From Paenibacillus lutrae (GTDB taxonomy: Bacteria > Bacillota > Bacilli > Paenibacillales > NBRC-103111), in assembly GCF_009757775.1 (NCBI RefSeq), contig NZ_RHLK01000002.1, positions 124,001 to 188,000 of the forward strand: a stretch of DNA of 64,000 nt. Direction: 5' to 3'. The translations under genes were made by a program, and so were the position numbers. The notes below the pieces were generated by a model that saw only the letters and a list, made by a program, of their open reading frames with translations, was not told the origin of the DNA and searched no databases. Of this stretch, positions 1-7,447 are shown in pieces (positions within the stretch are counted from its first letter, which is position 1; the number at the start of each line of letters is the position of its first letter).

Positions 1-141
1 GAAGATATTACGGATGCAGGGCGCAAGCTTGCCGAAGCCGGTATCGAGGTACTGGATGCCGTGCCGATTCCCGGCTATGAACGGTTTGAATTCCGGGATC
101 CATTCGGCAACAGAGTGGAACTGATTCAAAAGGCGGATTGA
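1..141 (+). CDS. VOC (glyoxalase/bleomycin-resistance) family protein, C-terminal fragment
   Basis: Only the last 46 codons are inside the window; the start lies upstream. The fragment reads through to a TGA and ends with FRDPFGNRVELIQ. This matches the closing strand of the vicinal-oxygen-chelate fold, where D-P-x-G-N is followed by a glutamate that is usually a metal ligand. Family members include glyoxalase I, dioxygenases and antibiotic-binding proteins, so the substrate cannot be told from this piece. A stem-loop follows the stop, so the gene is the last of its transcript. Confidence 0.75.
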   Translation, partial: EDITDAGRKLAEAGIEVLDAVPIPGYERFEFRDPFGNRVELIQKAD

Positions 142-153
142 ACAATAGAAACG

Positions 154-183
154 GAGCGGCGGACCATGTGTGGTTTGCCGCTC
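154..183 (+). terminator. Stem-loop after the VOC gene
   Basis: GAGCGGC at 154-160 pairs with GCCGCTC at 177-183, followed by the moderately U-rich TTGATTTAT. It is a plausible but weak intrinsic terminator for the plus-strand gene. Confidence 0.45.
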
Positions 184-276
184 TTGATTTATGGGGCAGA
201 GGTGTGAATGAGAACGTCTCTTGAGAGGCGGTCTTTTTGTACACAGAAGGAGAGAAAGAGTAGAGTGGGCTGAGCA

Positions 277-319
277 TAAAAAAGGACAGAGACTCAGACG
301 CCATGCTGAATCTCTATCC
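277..319 (-). terminator. Terminator of the thioredoxin-like gene
   Basis: Read on the minus strand, AGAGATTCAG and CTGAGTCTCT form an interrupted stem followed by GTCCTTTTTT. It lies about 25-65 bases past the stop of the thioredoxin-like gene at 343. Confidence 0.6.
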
Positions 320-342
320 CGCTCTTTACTATCCGGCTTAGC

Positions 343-852
343 TTACTTGGTCTTATACTTATTGAAGAACTCCTTGAATTTCTCAGGAGTGTTACCTTCC
401 GTAGCCCCGTTCTCGGGTACGCCGCCTACCATTTTGTCAACCTGGACGCCGTCTTTGTAATACACGAGCGTAGGTGTATACTCGATGTTATACTTCTGCC
501 AGCCTTCTTTGAATTCGAGAAGGTTGAACTGCTTCACATCAACACCCAGTTCCTTCTGTAAAGGAACCAGTACCGGTGTGGTTACTTTACAGTGCGGACA
601 ATCCGCGCCGTAGAAATACAGGAAGAAGCTCTCTTTGTCCGCAATACGTTTGTCTAATTCCGCCGGTTTGATCAGATTCTGATAATTAGGATCTTCAAGT
701 ATGTCGCGGGTAGCGGGTTGAAGTTTGGAAGCCGGTACGCCGTAAAGTTTGTTCGCGGCTTCGTCGTTGCCTTTATTGGATTGCTTGGTTAACACGAAAA
801 TCCCGGCAAAGAGGATAATGATAATCCCCAGGTAAATGCCTAACTTTTTCAT
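343..852 (-). CDS. Membrane-anchored thioredoxin-like protein (CPHC)
   Basis: The protein has 169 residues. An uncleaved-looking hydrophobic segment (residues 4-21) is followed by a short linker and a thioredoxin fold. The active site CPHC is at residues 85-88 in the context FYGADCPHC, and the expected cis-proline is in EYTPTLVYY. The topology places the domain outside the membrane, where such proteins act as thiol-disulfide oxidoreductases. CPHC, rather than CGPC, recalls DsbA-type oxidants more than cytosolic thioredoxin, but direction of electron flow is inference. The start ATG follows GAGGGGTG. The gene is monocistronic, with its own terminator and divergent from the pseudouridine synthase gene. 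Confidence 0.85.
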   Translation of the reverse strand: MKKLGIYLGIIIILFAGIFVLTKQSNKGNDEAANKLYGVPASKLQPATRDILEDPNYQNLIKPAELDKRIADKESFFLYFYGADCPHCKVTTPVLVPLQKELGVDVKQFNLLEFKEGWQKYNIEYTPTLVYYKDGVQVDKMVGGVPENGATEGNTPEKFKEFFNKYKTK

Positions 853-980
853 AATACACCCCTCTTGAAATGATCAGAATTACTTTATTTACTTCTGGGT
901 TCAGTTGTCAGAATCCTGCTTGTTGTGGCAGAAAAAGTGAGCATTTCGTGAAAAAGTGAAAAAGTTGACGAAAGCTGCGT

Positions 981-1083
981 GTGCAAGAATCGGAGGAATG
1001 TACTATAATACGGGTAATTGAGTCGTGCGAATAGGTTGTCCCGACACCTGCCCTATCCCTGATTGCCTGGGGAAAGAGGGCTT
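981..1083 (+). promoter_or_regulatory. Promoter and possible attenuator of the pseudouridine synthase gene
   Basis: A good -10 (TATAAT, 1004-1009) has a weak -35 (GTGCAA, 981-986) at 17 bp. Roughly 40 bases into the transcript, GCCCTATCCC (1050-1059) can pair with GGGGAAAGAGGGC (1069-1081), followed directly by TTTTATTAT. This is a terminator-like hairpin between the promoter and the start codon, so premature termination is possible. No known riboswitch or T-box core is recognisable in it. Confidence 0.45.
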
Positions 1084-1125
1084 TTATTATGGAGAGAATA
1101 AGAAATCAAGGAGGTGGAAGAAGGA

Positions 1126-1881
1126 TTGAAACGCACAACGATACGGCTCGACAAATTATTGTCTCATATGGGATGCGGAACCCGCTCCGAGCTCAAGAAG
1201 CTTGTGAAGCAGGGGGCTATTGAAGTCAATGGAACCCGCGTGAAGGACAGCGGATTACAGGTTGATCCCGGAGCAGACCGCATCACCGTTAACGGAGATG
1301 AGGTACGGTACAGGGAATTTGTTTATCTGCTGCTTAACAAGCCGCAAGGTGTCGTATCGGCAACGGAGGATAACCGGGACCGGACTGTGATCGATTTGCT
1401 CGGCGAGGAATACGCGCCTTTCGAGATTTTTCCGGTAGGGCGGCTGGACAAAGATACGGAAGGGCTTCTTCTCTTGACCAACGACGGTAAGCTGGCCCAT
1501 AATCTGCTCTCCCCGCGCAAACATGTTCCCAAGACCTATTTTGCCCATGTCGAAGGAATGGTTGGAGAAAGTGACCGGCAGGCATTCGCGGCGGGTGTAG
1601 AGTTTGACGACGGCTATACCACTCTACCGGCTGAACTGCGTATCCTATCCGCCGGGACGGCCGGGGAAACGCCGATGTCGCATATTGAATTAACGATTCA
1701 CGAAGGAAAGTTCCATCAAGTGAAACGGATGTTTCAGGCAGTCGGTAAACGAGTCGTTTATCTGAAGCGGATTGCGATGGGCCCCCTGGTACTCGATCCC
1801 CGGCTTGGGCTTGGAGAATACCGGGAATTATCGGAGGCCGAGCTGTCTTTGCTCAAAAACTACGGAACGGGCAGTAAGTAA
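1126..1881 (+). CDS. rRNA pseudouridine synthase, RsuA/RluB/RluF family
   Basis: The 251-residue protein has an N-terminal S4 RNA-binding domain (LDKLLSHMGCGTRSELKKLV, about residues 6-60). The TruB/RsuA-type catalytic domain carries the signature GRLDKDTEGLLLLTNDG, in which the first aspartate is the nucleophile. It converts a uridine in ribosomal RNA to pseudouridine. Size and domain order fit RsuA (16S position 516) or RluB, and the sequence alone does not decide between them. TTG at 1126 is chosen because a GTG at 1114 overlaps the AAGGAGG ribosome binding site at 1108-1114. It is preceded by a hairpin that may attenuate transcription. Confidence 0.88.
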   Translation: MKRTTIRLDKLLSHMGCGTRSELKKLVKQGAIEVNGTRVKDSGLQVDPGADRITVNGDEVRYREFVYLLLNKPQGVVSATEDNRDRTVIDLLGEEYAPFEIFPVGRLDKDTEGLLLLTNDGKLAHNLLSPRKHVPKTYFAHVEGMVGESDRQAFAAGVEFDDGYTTLPAELRILSAGTAGETPMSHIELTIHEGKFHQVKRMFQAVGKRVVYLKRIAMGPLVLDPRLGLGEYRELSEAELSLLKNYGTGSK

Positions 1882-1992
1882 GATAGGAAGCTAGCCTGCT
1901 GTATCTGTACGTGTAATGTGCCTGTGGAAGAGGAATCTTACAGGGACAGGCAGTCTACCACCTATAAACGAATGAAGAAGGGAGCCGGCAGC

Positions 1993-2796
1993 ATGGCTTA
2001 TCAATTAATCGCTCTCGACGTCGACGGCACCCTGCTAAGCGACGATTATGTATTAACGGAACGTACCCGCAATGCGGTAAGGGCTGTACATGAGCAAGGA
2101 GGCCGGATCGTCCTATGCACGGGAAGAGGACCGGCAAGCGCCATTCCGGTGCTGGACGAGCTCGGATTGGAAGGAATCGTTATTACTCATAACGGCGGAG
2201 CGACGGTTCGAACTCCAGGGCTGGAGCTTCTGCACCAATATGCTTTCCCGGTTGCGCAGATCGCGGAAATGATTGATTACTGCCGCAAGCATAGCGTGCA
2301 TTTTGATGTGTGTGCGCCGTTTGATATGTATGTGGAGAGCTGGTCCGAGGTAGAGCAGGCGATGTATAAGAAGTTCTTTGTGACCCCGCATCTTGTGGAG
2401 GATGTGACGGCTCTTGAAGTATCGCTTGTCAAATTTACTTTGTACAGCGCAGATCCTGCCGTGATGGATGCGGTTGAAAAGGATTGGAGCCTTACAGGAT
2501 TGTACGGTGAACTGAGGATGATCCGCAGCGGGGAACATTTTATCGATGTCATGCATGAGCAAGCTACCAAAGGTAATGCGCTGCGCCGGTTGTGCGCTCA
2601 GCTGCAGGTCCATCCGGAACACGTTCTGGCCATCGGCAATTATTACAATGATTTAGAAATGCTTTCTTTTGCGGGTCTTGGGATTGCCATGGCCAATTCG
2701 CCTGCCGGAGTACTCGAACAAGCGGATGACAGTACGGCATCCAATAACGAAGACGGCGTAGCTGAGGCATTGGAGAAACACATTTTAAACGGCTGA
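1993..2796 (+). CDS. Cof-type HAD-IIB family phosphatase
   Basis: The protein has 267 residues. Motif I LDVDGTLL lies near residue 7, motif II CTGRG follows, then a C2B cap, the motif III lysine in QATKGNAL, and motif IV in AIGNYYNDLEML. Family members hydrolyse sugar phosphates, flavin nucleotides or other small phosphoesters in the cytoplasm using Mg2+. Motif IV is normally G-D-x-x-N-D; here the first aspartate is asparagine (codon AAT), which could weaken metal binding. The start at 1993 follows AAGGGAG, whereas the longer upstream reading lacks such a site. The substrate cannot be inferred. Confidence 0.85.
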   Translation: MAYQLIALDVDGTLLSDDYVLTERTRNAVRAVHEQGGRIVLCTGRGPASAIPVLDELGLEGIVITHNGGATVRTPGLELLHQYAFPVAQIAEMIDYCRKHSVHFDVCAPFDMYVESWSEVEQAMYKKFFVTPHLVEDVTALEVSLVKFTLYSADPAVMDAVEKDWSLTGLYGELRMIRSGEHFIDVMHEQATKGNALRRLCAQLQVHPEHVLAIGNYYNDLEMLSFAGLGIAMANSPAGVLEQADDSTASNNEDGVAEALEKHILNG

Positions 2797-2842
2797 GAGA
2801 GAAATCACAATTAGAGTCTAATTAAGAAAGGCGGTGCTGCCA

Positions 2843-4345
2843 ATGGTTCAGTCTGGTGACACCCATAAAACCAAAGTTCTGCTTGCCATTATGGTCGTGA
2901 CATTCTTGTCCTCCATAGAAGGCACAATCGTGTCCACGGCGATCCCTCGTATTGTCGGTGATCTGGGCGGGATGGATCTTATGAGCTGGGTCGTTTCAAT
3001 TTATCTGCTTACCACTGCCGTAACCACGCCGATTTTCGGCAAATTGTCCGACTTATACGGGCGTAAGAAAATTTTCGTTATCGGGACCGGGCTTTTCCTT
3101 ATCGGTTCCATGCTGTGCGGTATTGCGCAGACGATGGAGCAGATGATCGTGTACCGTGCCCTGCAAGGCATCGGGGCCGGGGCCATTCTGCCGGTTACCA
3201 TGATTATTGTCGGAGATATTTATTCATTCGAGGAGCGTGCCAAAATTCAAGGCTGGATCAGCGGAATCTGGGGATTGTCCGGAATTCTGGGTCCTCTGGC
3301 AGGCGGTCTGATGGTGGATTACGTTTCCTGGCGCTGGATTTTTTATTTTAATATTCCTTTCGGAATTGTCTCGATTGTGCTGATTACCGCTTATCTGCAT
3401 GAGAGCAAGGTACGAACGAAACGTCCGATTGATTATCCGGGTATTCTCAGTTTCACGGTCTTTACGACCGCACTCATTTATGCTTTGCTCAGCGGCGGCA
3501 GCCAGTATGCCTGGAATTCGCCGGTGATTGTAGGTCTGTTCGTTATTTCGGCTGTTTTTCTCGTGATCTTTATTGCGGTTGAGAAAAAATCCCCCGAGCC
3601 TATGCTGCCGCTTGACTTGTTTAAGGACAAGCTGCTGACGCTGATTAACTCGGCAGGCTTCCTGCTGAGCGGGCTGCTGGTTGCCGTCACGATCTACTTG
3701 CCCCTGTGGGTACAAAGCGTAAACGGGGAGGGAGCGACAGGCTCCGGACTCGCCCTGGTCCCGCTTTCCCTGTGCTGGACAGCCGGCGCGGCTTACGCGG
3801 GCCGGAAGTTCGTGAAACTGGGCGTCCGCACCACTGTTCTAATCGGTGTGGCGGCAATTTCACTGGGCTCTGTCGCACTTGCATTCATGACGCCCGCTAC
3901 ACCGTCCTGGATGCTGATCTTCTACACCGCGCTGTTCGGAATCGGTTTCGGGCTATGCTTCACAGCCTATACCATTACGATGCAGTCGGCCGTCGGCTGG
4001 CGCATGCGCGGGGTCGCGATGTCTTCGCATACGTTCATCCGTACGCTGGGTCAGACGCTCGGTATTGCCGTATTCGGGATGCTGTATAACAATGCCCTGC
4101 ACAAATATCAGGCGGCTCATCCGGATACGGTAGGCGGTCTTGATCTCAACAAGGTGATAGGAGCGGAAGGCCGCGCGACTATCCCTCCCGAGGCCGCAGA
4201 AGGCGTCACAGAGCTGTTTGCGTTCGGATTGGAGCGGATTTTCATGTCACTGCTCATCATTGCAGCGGCAAGTGTTCTGCTCAGTTTGTTTCTGCCGCAG
4301 CGGTTTCATGTTGTTGAAGAAGAAGAAACTCCGGCTTCCGGCTAA
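2843..4345 (+). CDS. DHA2-family (EmrB/QacA-like) multidrug MFS transporter
   Basis: The protein has about 500 residues with roughly 14 hydrophobic segments. It carries the drug-antiporter motif C (IWGLSGILGPLAGGLMVD) and the motif A loop GKLSDLYGRKK between helices 2 and 3. These features define the 14-TM DHA2 branch, which exports toxic compounds in exchange for protons. The N-terminal helix contains the family motif D-like stretch IEGTIVSTAIPRI. ATG at 2843 is preferred over GTG at 2834, which abuts the AAAGGCGG binding site. The gene is monocistronic with a strong terminator. The substrate is unknown. Confidence 0.9.
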   Translation: MVQSGDTHKTKVLLAIMVVTFLSSIEGTIVSTAIPRIVGDLGGMDLMSWVVSIYLLTTAVTTPIFGKLSDLYGRKKIFVIGTGLFLIGSMLCGIAQTMEQMIVYRALQGIGAGAILPVTMIIVGDIYSFEERAKIQGWISGIWGLSGILGPLAGGLMVDYVSWRWIFYFNIPFGIVSIVLITAYLHESKVRTKRPIDYPGILSFTVFTTALIYALLSGGSQYAWNSPVIVGLFVISAVFLVIFIAVEKKSPEPMLPLDLFKDKLLTLINSAGFLLSGLLVAVTIYLPLWVQSVNGEGATGSGLALVPLSLCWTAGAAYAGRKFVKLGVRTTVLIGVAAISLGSVALAFMTPATPSWMLIFYTALFGIGFGLCFTAYTITMQSAVGWRMRGVAMSSHTFIRTLGQTLGIAVFGMLYNNALHKYQAAHPDTVGGLDLNKVIGAEGRATIPPEAAEGVTELFAFGLERIFMSLLIIAAASVLLSLFLPQRFHVVEEEETPASG

Positions 4346-4360
4346 GATTGTACGACCAAG

Positions 4361-4393
4361 GCTTCTCCATGTTTTCATGGAGGAGCTTTTTTA
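4361..4393 (+). terminator. Intrinsic terminator of the MFS gene
   Basis: GCTTCTCCATG and CATGGAGGAGC form a near-perfect stem with a TTTT loop, followed by TTTTTTAATT. Confidence 0.9.
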
Positions 4394-4557
4394 ATTGAAG
4401 CCAAGATGTCCCTGCATTTGCTTGCGGTCTAAAAGGATTGGAAGTCATCACATATATTCCCGGTGAACGGGATATTCTATTTACTGACAATGAACCGGGA
4501 AAAGCCGGGCACGTTGGCTTTCATCGTCCGGGAATACCGATAAGGGAGGCAGAGCGA

Positions 4558-5604
4558 ATGGCCCATATTGTACTAAGACCCGACTTGAAAACGGCGGGCG
4601 GAGAAGTTACGGAAATATTGGTTGACGGCCGTTTTGCCGGAATTATCAGTTTGGTTTACCGTGAAGGAGAGCGGATGGCCGGGGGTATTCAGCTTGAAGA
4701 TGTGGAGCTAACGAATGAGGATAAGCACGAAGTGGATATTTTTATGCGTGATTATATCCAGTGGCAGGTAGATGCCCTCAATATCCGCGAATGTGATGTT
4801 GTGCTGACTTATAGCAGTTACGACTTGATTATCGGTACACCAGGGGATGAATCGGATACGGAAGCCGGTTATGCGGACGATGAAACAGAACTCGAATGGA
4901 CCCGGGATGAGTTAGAATATGAAGATTATGAACAAGATGAGCTGGAAGACCTGAGTATGGCCGGCGAAGACAATACAGTTGCCTATGATGCCGAGCCGGA
5001 TTATGAACTGGTTCTTGTGGAAGAAAACCGGGGCAGAGTCCGATATCAGTTGTTTGATCCGGGTTCGCGCCTTGTGGCGGAGGCCTCTTGCCGGATTTAC
5101 GGTACAGAAGCCGTATGTATGCTGGATTGGGTCTTTGATCCTCTGGAAGAGGAGATGGAGCTGGCCTCCAATCTGATCGTAGCCGATTTCCAGGAGGAGG
5201 AGACGGAGAATTTCCTGTTCCACAGCCGGTTTGACGGCGAGATTGTAGACACGCTCGAAATTTCGCTGGAAGAATTCGATGCGGATGAGCTGGATACGGA
5301 AGGGGATGAGTTCTCTGTCATCTTATCTCGTGATGATGGGGATACACTAACCTATGAAATATATGATCAGGAGTATGGCGGACTTCCGGTGGGAATCGCC
5401 ACGATTGATGTCAGCGAAGCCGATTGTACAGGATTTATCGACTTTAGTCAGACCGATAATTCACGGGAGCGTCAAGTGATTGCCGGGCTGCTGATGGAGG
5501 AACTGGACAAAGAACAGGACTATGACTCCCTGCATATTTCGATGCTGTACCGGAATAAGCTGATTGATGAAATTATGTTCGAGAATATCCCGGTTCACCA
5601 TTAG
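4558..5604 (+). CDS. Acidic protein of three related ~85-residue modules, function unknown
   Basis: I do not recognise a named family. The 348-residue protein starts at an ATG behind AAGGGAGGC; the longer reading from 4438 lacks a binding site. Three modules share one plan: a hydrophobic strand, a polar stretch, a second strand ending the hairpin, an acidic helix, then Y-x-x-x-x-x-x-I or an equivalent. Module 1 is residues about 3-94 (starts HIVLRPDL), module 2 about 148-240 (starts YELVLVEE) and module 3 about 250-345 (starts FSVILSRD). A very acidic linker (residues about 95-147) separates the first two. There is no signal peptide or membrane segment, so it is probably cytoplasmic. It is monocistronic, with a terminator shared with trxA. 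Confidence 0.7.
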   Translation: MAHIVLRPDLKTAGGEVTEILVDGRFAGIISLVYREGERMAGGIQLEDVELTNEDKHEVDIFMRDYIQWQVDALNIRECDVVLTYSSYDLIIGTPGDESDTEAGYADDETELEWTRDELEYEDYEQDELEDLSMAGEDNTVAYDAEPDYELVLVEENRGRVRYQLFDPGSRLVAEASCRIYGTEAVCMLDWVFDPLEEEMELASNLIVADFQEEETENFLFHSRFDGEIVDTLEISLEEFDADELDTEGDEFSVILSRDDGDTLTYEIYDQEYGGLPVGIATIDVSEADCTGFIDFSQTDNSRERQVIAGLLMEELDKEQDYDSLHISMLYRNKLIDEIMFENIPVHH

Positions 5605-5616
5605 CAGCAATCCAAA

Positions 5617-5649
5617 GAAGCAAGGGTCCTGAAGAGACCCTTGCTTCTT
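5617..5649. terminator. Bidirectional terminator between the acidic-protein gene and trxA
   Basis: GAAGCAAGGGTC pairs perfectly with GACCCTTGCTTC, flanked by an A-run on the left and TTTTG on the right. It can serve both converging genes. Confidence 0.88.
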
Positions 5650-5686
5650 TTGAATGGTGCATTCAATCCTTAATGTATGGATTGGT

Positions 5687-6004
5687 TTATTTATGCTCAT
5701 CAACGAGCGCTTTGAGTGTCTGCATAGATTGTACACCCACAAACGATTTCACTTCCGTACCGTTCTTAAACAGTTTCAAGGTAGGGATGCTCATAACTCC
5801 GAATTTAGACGGCGTTTCCGGGTTGTCGTCCACGTTCATTTTAGCGATGGTGACAACTTCTCCGGCTTCGGCATTCAATTCATCCAGAATAGGGCTCTGC
5901 ATTTTGCAAGGACCGCACCAAGGTGCCCAGAAGTCGACGAGTACGAGGTCGTTGCCGGCGAGTGTTTCCTGGAAATTCTGATCGTTAATTGTAATCAAAG
6001 ACAT
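5687..6004 (-). CDS. trxA: Thioredoxin
   Basis: The 105-residue protein is of standard thioredoxin length, with the active site WCGPC (cysteines 30 and 33) in VDFWAPWCGPCK, the cis-proline in SIPTLKLFKNG and the closing GVQSMQTL region. It reduces protein disulfides in the cytoplasm using electrons from thioredoxin reductase, and would support reductases such as ribonucleotide reductase. The start ATG follows CGGAGGGA. The 5' untranslated region is unusually structured: a long leader ends in a terminator-like hairpin, and two palindromes lie upstream. Transcription is therefore probably regulated. Confidence 0.96.
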   Translation of the reverse strand: MSLITINDQNFQETLAGNDLVLVDFWAPWCGPCKMQSPILDELNAEAGEVVTIAKMNVDDNPETPSKFGVMSIPTLKLFKNGTEVKSFVGVQSMQTLKALVDEHK

Positions 6005-6040
6005 AGGTATCCCTCCGTTTATCTATACTATTTATCTAAA

Positions 6041-6108
6041 AAGCTCCCCAGCCCAAGTGGCGCATAGTTCCCTAGGGACGCTAACCGGAGTTAACGGGGA
6101 GGCGTTTT
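6041..6108 (-). promoter_or_regulatory. Structured leader with terminator-like stem upstream of trxA
   Basis: On the minus strand, CCTCCCC (around 6097-6103) can pair with GGGGAGC (6041-6047), followed immediately by TTTTTAG. The roughly 50-base interior includes a TCCCTAGGGA palindrome and further GC pairing. The hairpin lies about 35 bases before the trxA start, which is the geometry of an attenuator or riboswitch expression platform. It does not match a riboswitch class I know. Confidence 0.4.
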
Positions 6109-6122
6109 ACAAAAAGATAACT

Positions 6123-6177
6123 GTAACTATTTAAGTTACTATTGTATCTATCATTTTAAATATTACAGTTTAAAATG
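6123..6177. promoter_or_regulatory. Two inverted repeats between divergent trxA and 6243 genes
   Basis: GTAACT at 6123-6128 and AGTTAC at 6134-6139 form one dyad. CATTTTAAA at 6152-6160 and TTTAAAATG at 6169-6177 form a second, perfect 9-bp dyad with an 8-bp centre. Both lie where the divergent promoters should be. They look like operator sites for dimeric regulators; which regulators is not known. Confidence 0.45.
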
Positions 6178-6242
6178 TCAAGACCAACTTTCCACATTCG
6201 ACATTTTCAGTCATAATCGAAGTGGAAGGAAGTGGAACGTAT

Positions 6243-6512
6243 ATGAGTGTCCTGCAAAATGAATTGACACATCTTATCTTCCTCGCGGAGGTAGTTCTTA
6301 CCGCACGTAAGAAAGATTTGATGGAAGAGACGCTGCAGTGTCTGCTGTATGTGATCAAATCGCTGCCTGAGGTAGAAGTTCCGGATTCTGTAGGGGACCA
6401 AATCGCACAGCTGACACAGAGGATAGAAGATCGTCTGCGTCAGGAGAACGAACGGATTCAAGAAATCCACGCCAACATTGCACTTACAAACAGGCCAGCC
6501 CCTTCCAGATAG
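6243..6512 (+). CDS. Small helical protein, function unknown
   Basis: The 89-residue protein starts at MSVLQNELTHLIFLAE and is predicted to be almost all helical, with heptad-like spacing in the C-terminal half (IAQLTQRIEDRLRQENERIQEIH). There are no membrane segments, cysteines or recognised domain. It is chosen from ATG 6243 because the AAGGAAG-like site lies between the upstream GTG at 6222 and this ATG. It has its own terminator and is divergent from trxA across two palindromes, so it may share regulation with it. Confidence 0.6.
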   Translation: MSVLQNELTHLIFLAEVVLTARKKDLMEETLQCLLYVIKSLPEVEVPDSVGDQIAQLTQRIEDRLRQENERIQEIHANIALTNRPAPSR

Positions 6513-6527
6513 AAGGGGCCTTTTTTT
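6498..6527 (+). terminator. Terminator of the small helical-protein gene
   Basis: GCCCCTTC at 6498-6505 pairs with GAAGGGGC at 6512-6519, followed by TTTTTTT. The stem overlaps the last codons of the gene. A near copy occurs near 7327-7352 as part of the duplicated segment. Confidence 0.85.
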
Positions 6528-6541
6528 ATTCCTATAATCAG

Positions 6542-6587
6542 ACAATCCCTCTGTATGCGGATGTGTTAATCCGCCCAGAGGGATTGT
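6542..6587 (-). repeat. Nested inverted repeat downstream of the first XRE regulator
   Basis: ACAATCCCTCTG (6542-6553) pairs with CAGAGGGATTGT (6576-6587), with an inner CGGAT/ATCCG stem. The same outer arms recur at 7367-7378 and 7402-7413 after the second XRE gene, so the element was copied with the gene. It is probably a transcript end or processing signal. Confidence 0.6.
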
Positions 6588-6624
6588 TCATGTTAAGCAG
6601 CCATGTAAAATTATTGCCAGAGGT

Positions 6625-7020
6625 CTAAGAACCGGATTCGGAATCGGATGGTCTGTTACGTTCTTTCCAGAACAAGGCGCTGAGCATACGTTCAATCCAT
6701 TCCTTATCCGTATCGGTCAGTTGGATCCCGTCAAATATAAGATCATTGTCGTGCAGAAATCTCCTCAGATTAACGGGCGTCTTGGGTAAGAGCGTCTGCG
6801 CATCCGAAGATTCCAGGTAACCTGCGATTTTCATTAGATCCGCGTAAGGAATATTAAGGCCTTCGGACAGTTTCATTAACACTTCGGGAGAGGGTACATT
6901 ACGGTTTCCGTTCTCGAGTTGCGAAATATAACCGGCTGAAACGCCCGAGCGGTCCGCCAGTTCACGAATCGTGTACCCTTTAAGTTTGCGGAGATCTCTG
7001 AGTTTATCATAGAAAAACAT
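6625..7020 (-). CDS. XRE-family transcriptional regulator, copy 1
   Basis: The 131-residue protein has an N-terminal Cro/C1 helix-turn-helix (about residues 6-60): LRKLKGYTIRELADRSGVSA then YISQLENGNR, where the recognition helix is GVSAGYISQLENG. The C-terminal part, containing the FLHDNDLIFDGIQLTDTDKE stretch, probably binds a partner or makes the dimer. It resembles small SinR/HTH_3 regulators. Start ATG 7020 is used because the paralogue at 7843 begins at the same residue; a longer reading to 7047 has no equivalent. It is nearly identical to the gene at 7448, and its promoter and downstream hairpin are copied as well. Confidence 0.88.
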   Translation of the reverse strand: MFFYDKLRDLRKLKGYTIRELADRSGVSAGYISQLENGNRNVPSPEVLMKLSEGLNIPYADLMKIAGYLESSDAQTLLPKTPVNLRRFLHDNDLIFDGIQLTDTDKEWIERMLSALFWKERNRPSDSESGS

Positions 7021-7180
7021 AGGAAGCACCTGCGATCTGGTAAACATTAGTTAACATTTTTATCATAGCAGGGAAAATAAGGTTTTTCAATTGGCAAAGG
7101 GATGGACCAGGACCGGGATGAAGATTTCAAAAGTGAATATAATTGTTTCCAATAGTGAAATAAAATGATAAAATAGGAAT
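7021..7180. promoter_or_regulatory. Promoter and operator-like repeats, XRE copy 1
   Basis: GTAAACATTAGTTAAC at 7040-7055 contains two GTWAAC half-sites, and CAATAGTGAAA lies near 7152-7162. Read on the opposite strand, both families resemble TTTACTATTG. The same block is present upstream of copy 2. This suggests autoregulation by the two XRE proteins; it is an inference. Confidence 0.45.
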
Positions 7181-7366
7181 TATAGAGTAAGCGAAAGAGA
7201 CCGGGCTTAGCCACTCGATAGAGAAAGCGATGGATCGGCCCGTACTGGCGATAGTCGAATAACCCTGGCGATACTTGGCATCCTGGCGCCGTTATCGGTA
7301 CACCCTCAACATAAACAAGCCGCACCCTTTGACAGATAGAAAGGGGCTTTTTGTGCTTGTAATTAG
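7180..7366. other. Intergenic remnant inside the duplicated segment
   Basis: No convincing gene is present between the first XRE promoter and the terminator near 7327-7352. The plus-strand promoter block around 7140-7180 matches the one that drives the small XRE gene at 8033, and the terminator matches the one after the gene at 6243. The stretch is therefore probably what remains of a gene lost after the duplication. No open frame with a binding site was seen. Confidence 0.4.
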
Positions 7367-7447
7367 ACAATCCCTCTGGATTTGGATACGTCGATCCGTT
7401 GCAGAGGGATTGTTCATGTTAAGCAGCTATGCAGGATTGCTTGAGCT

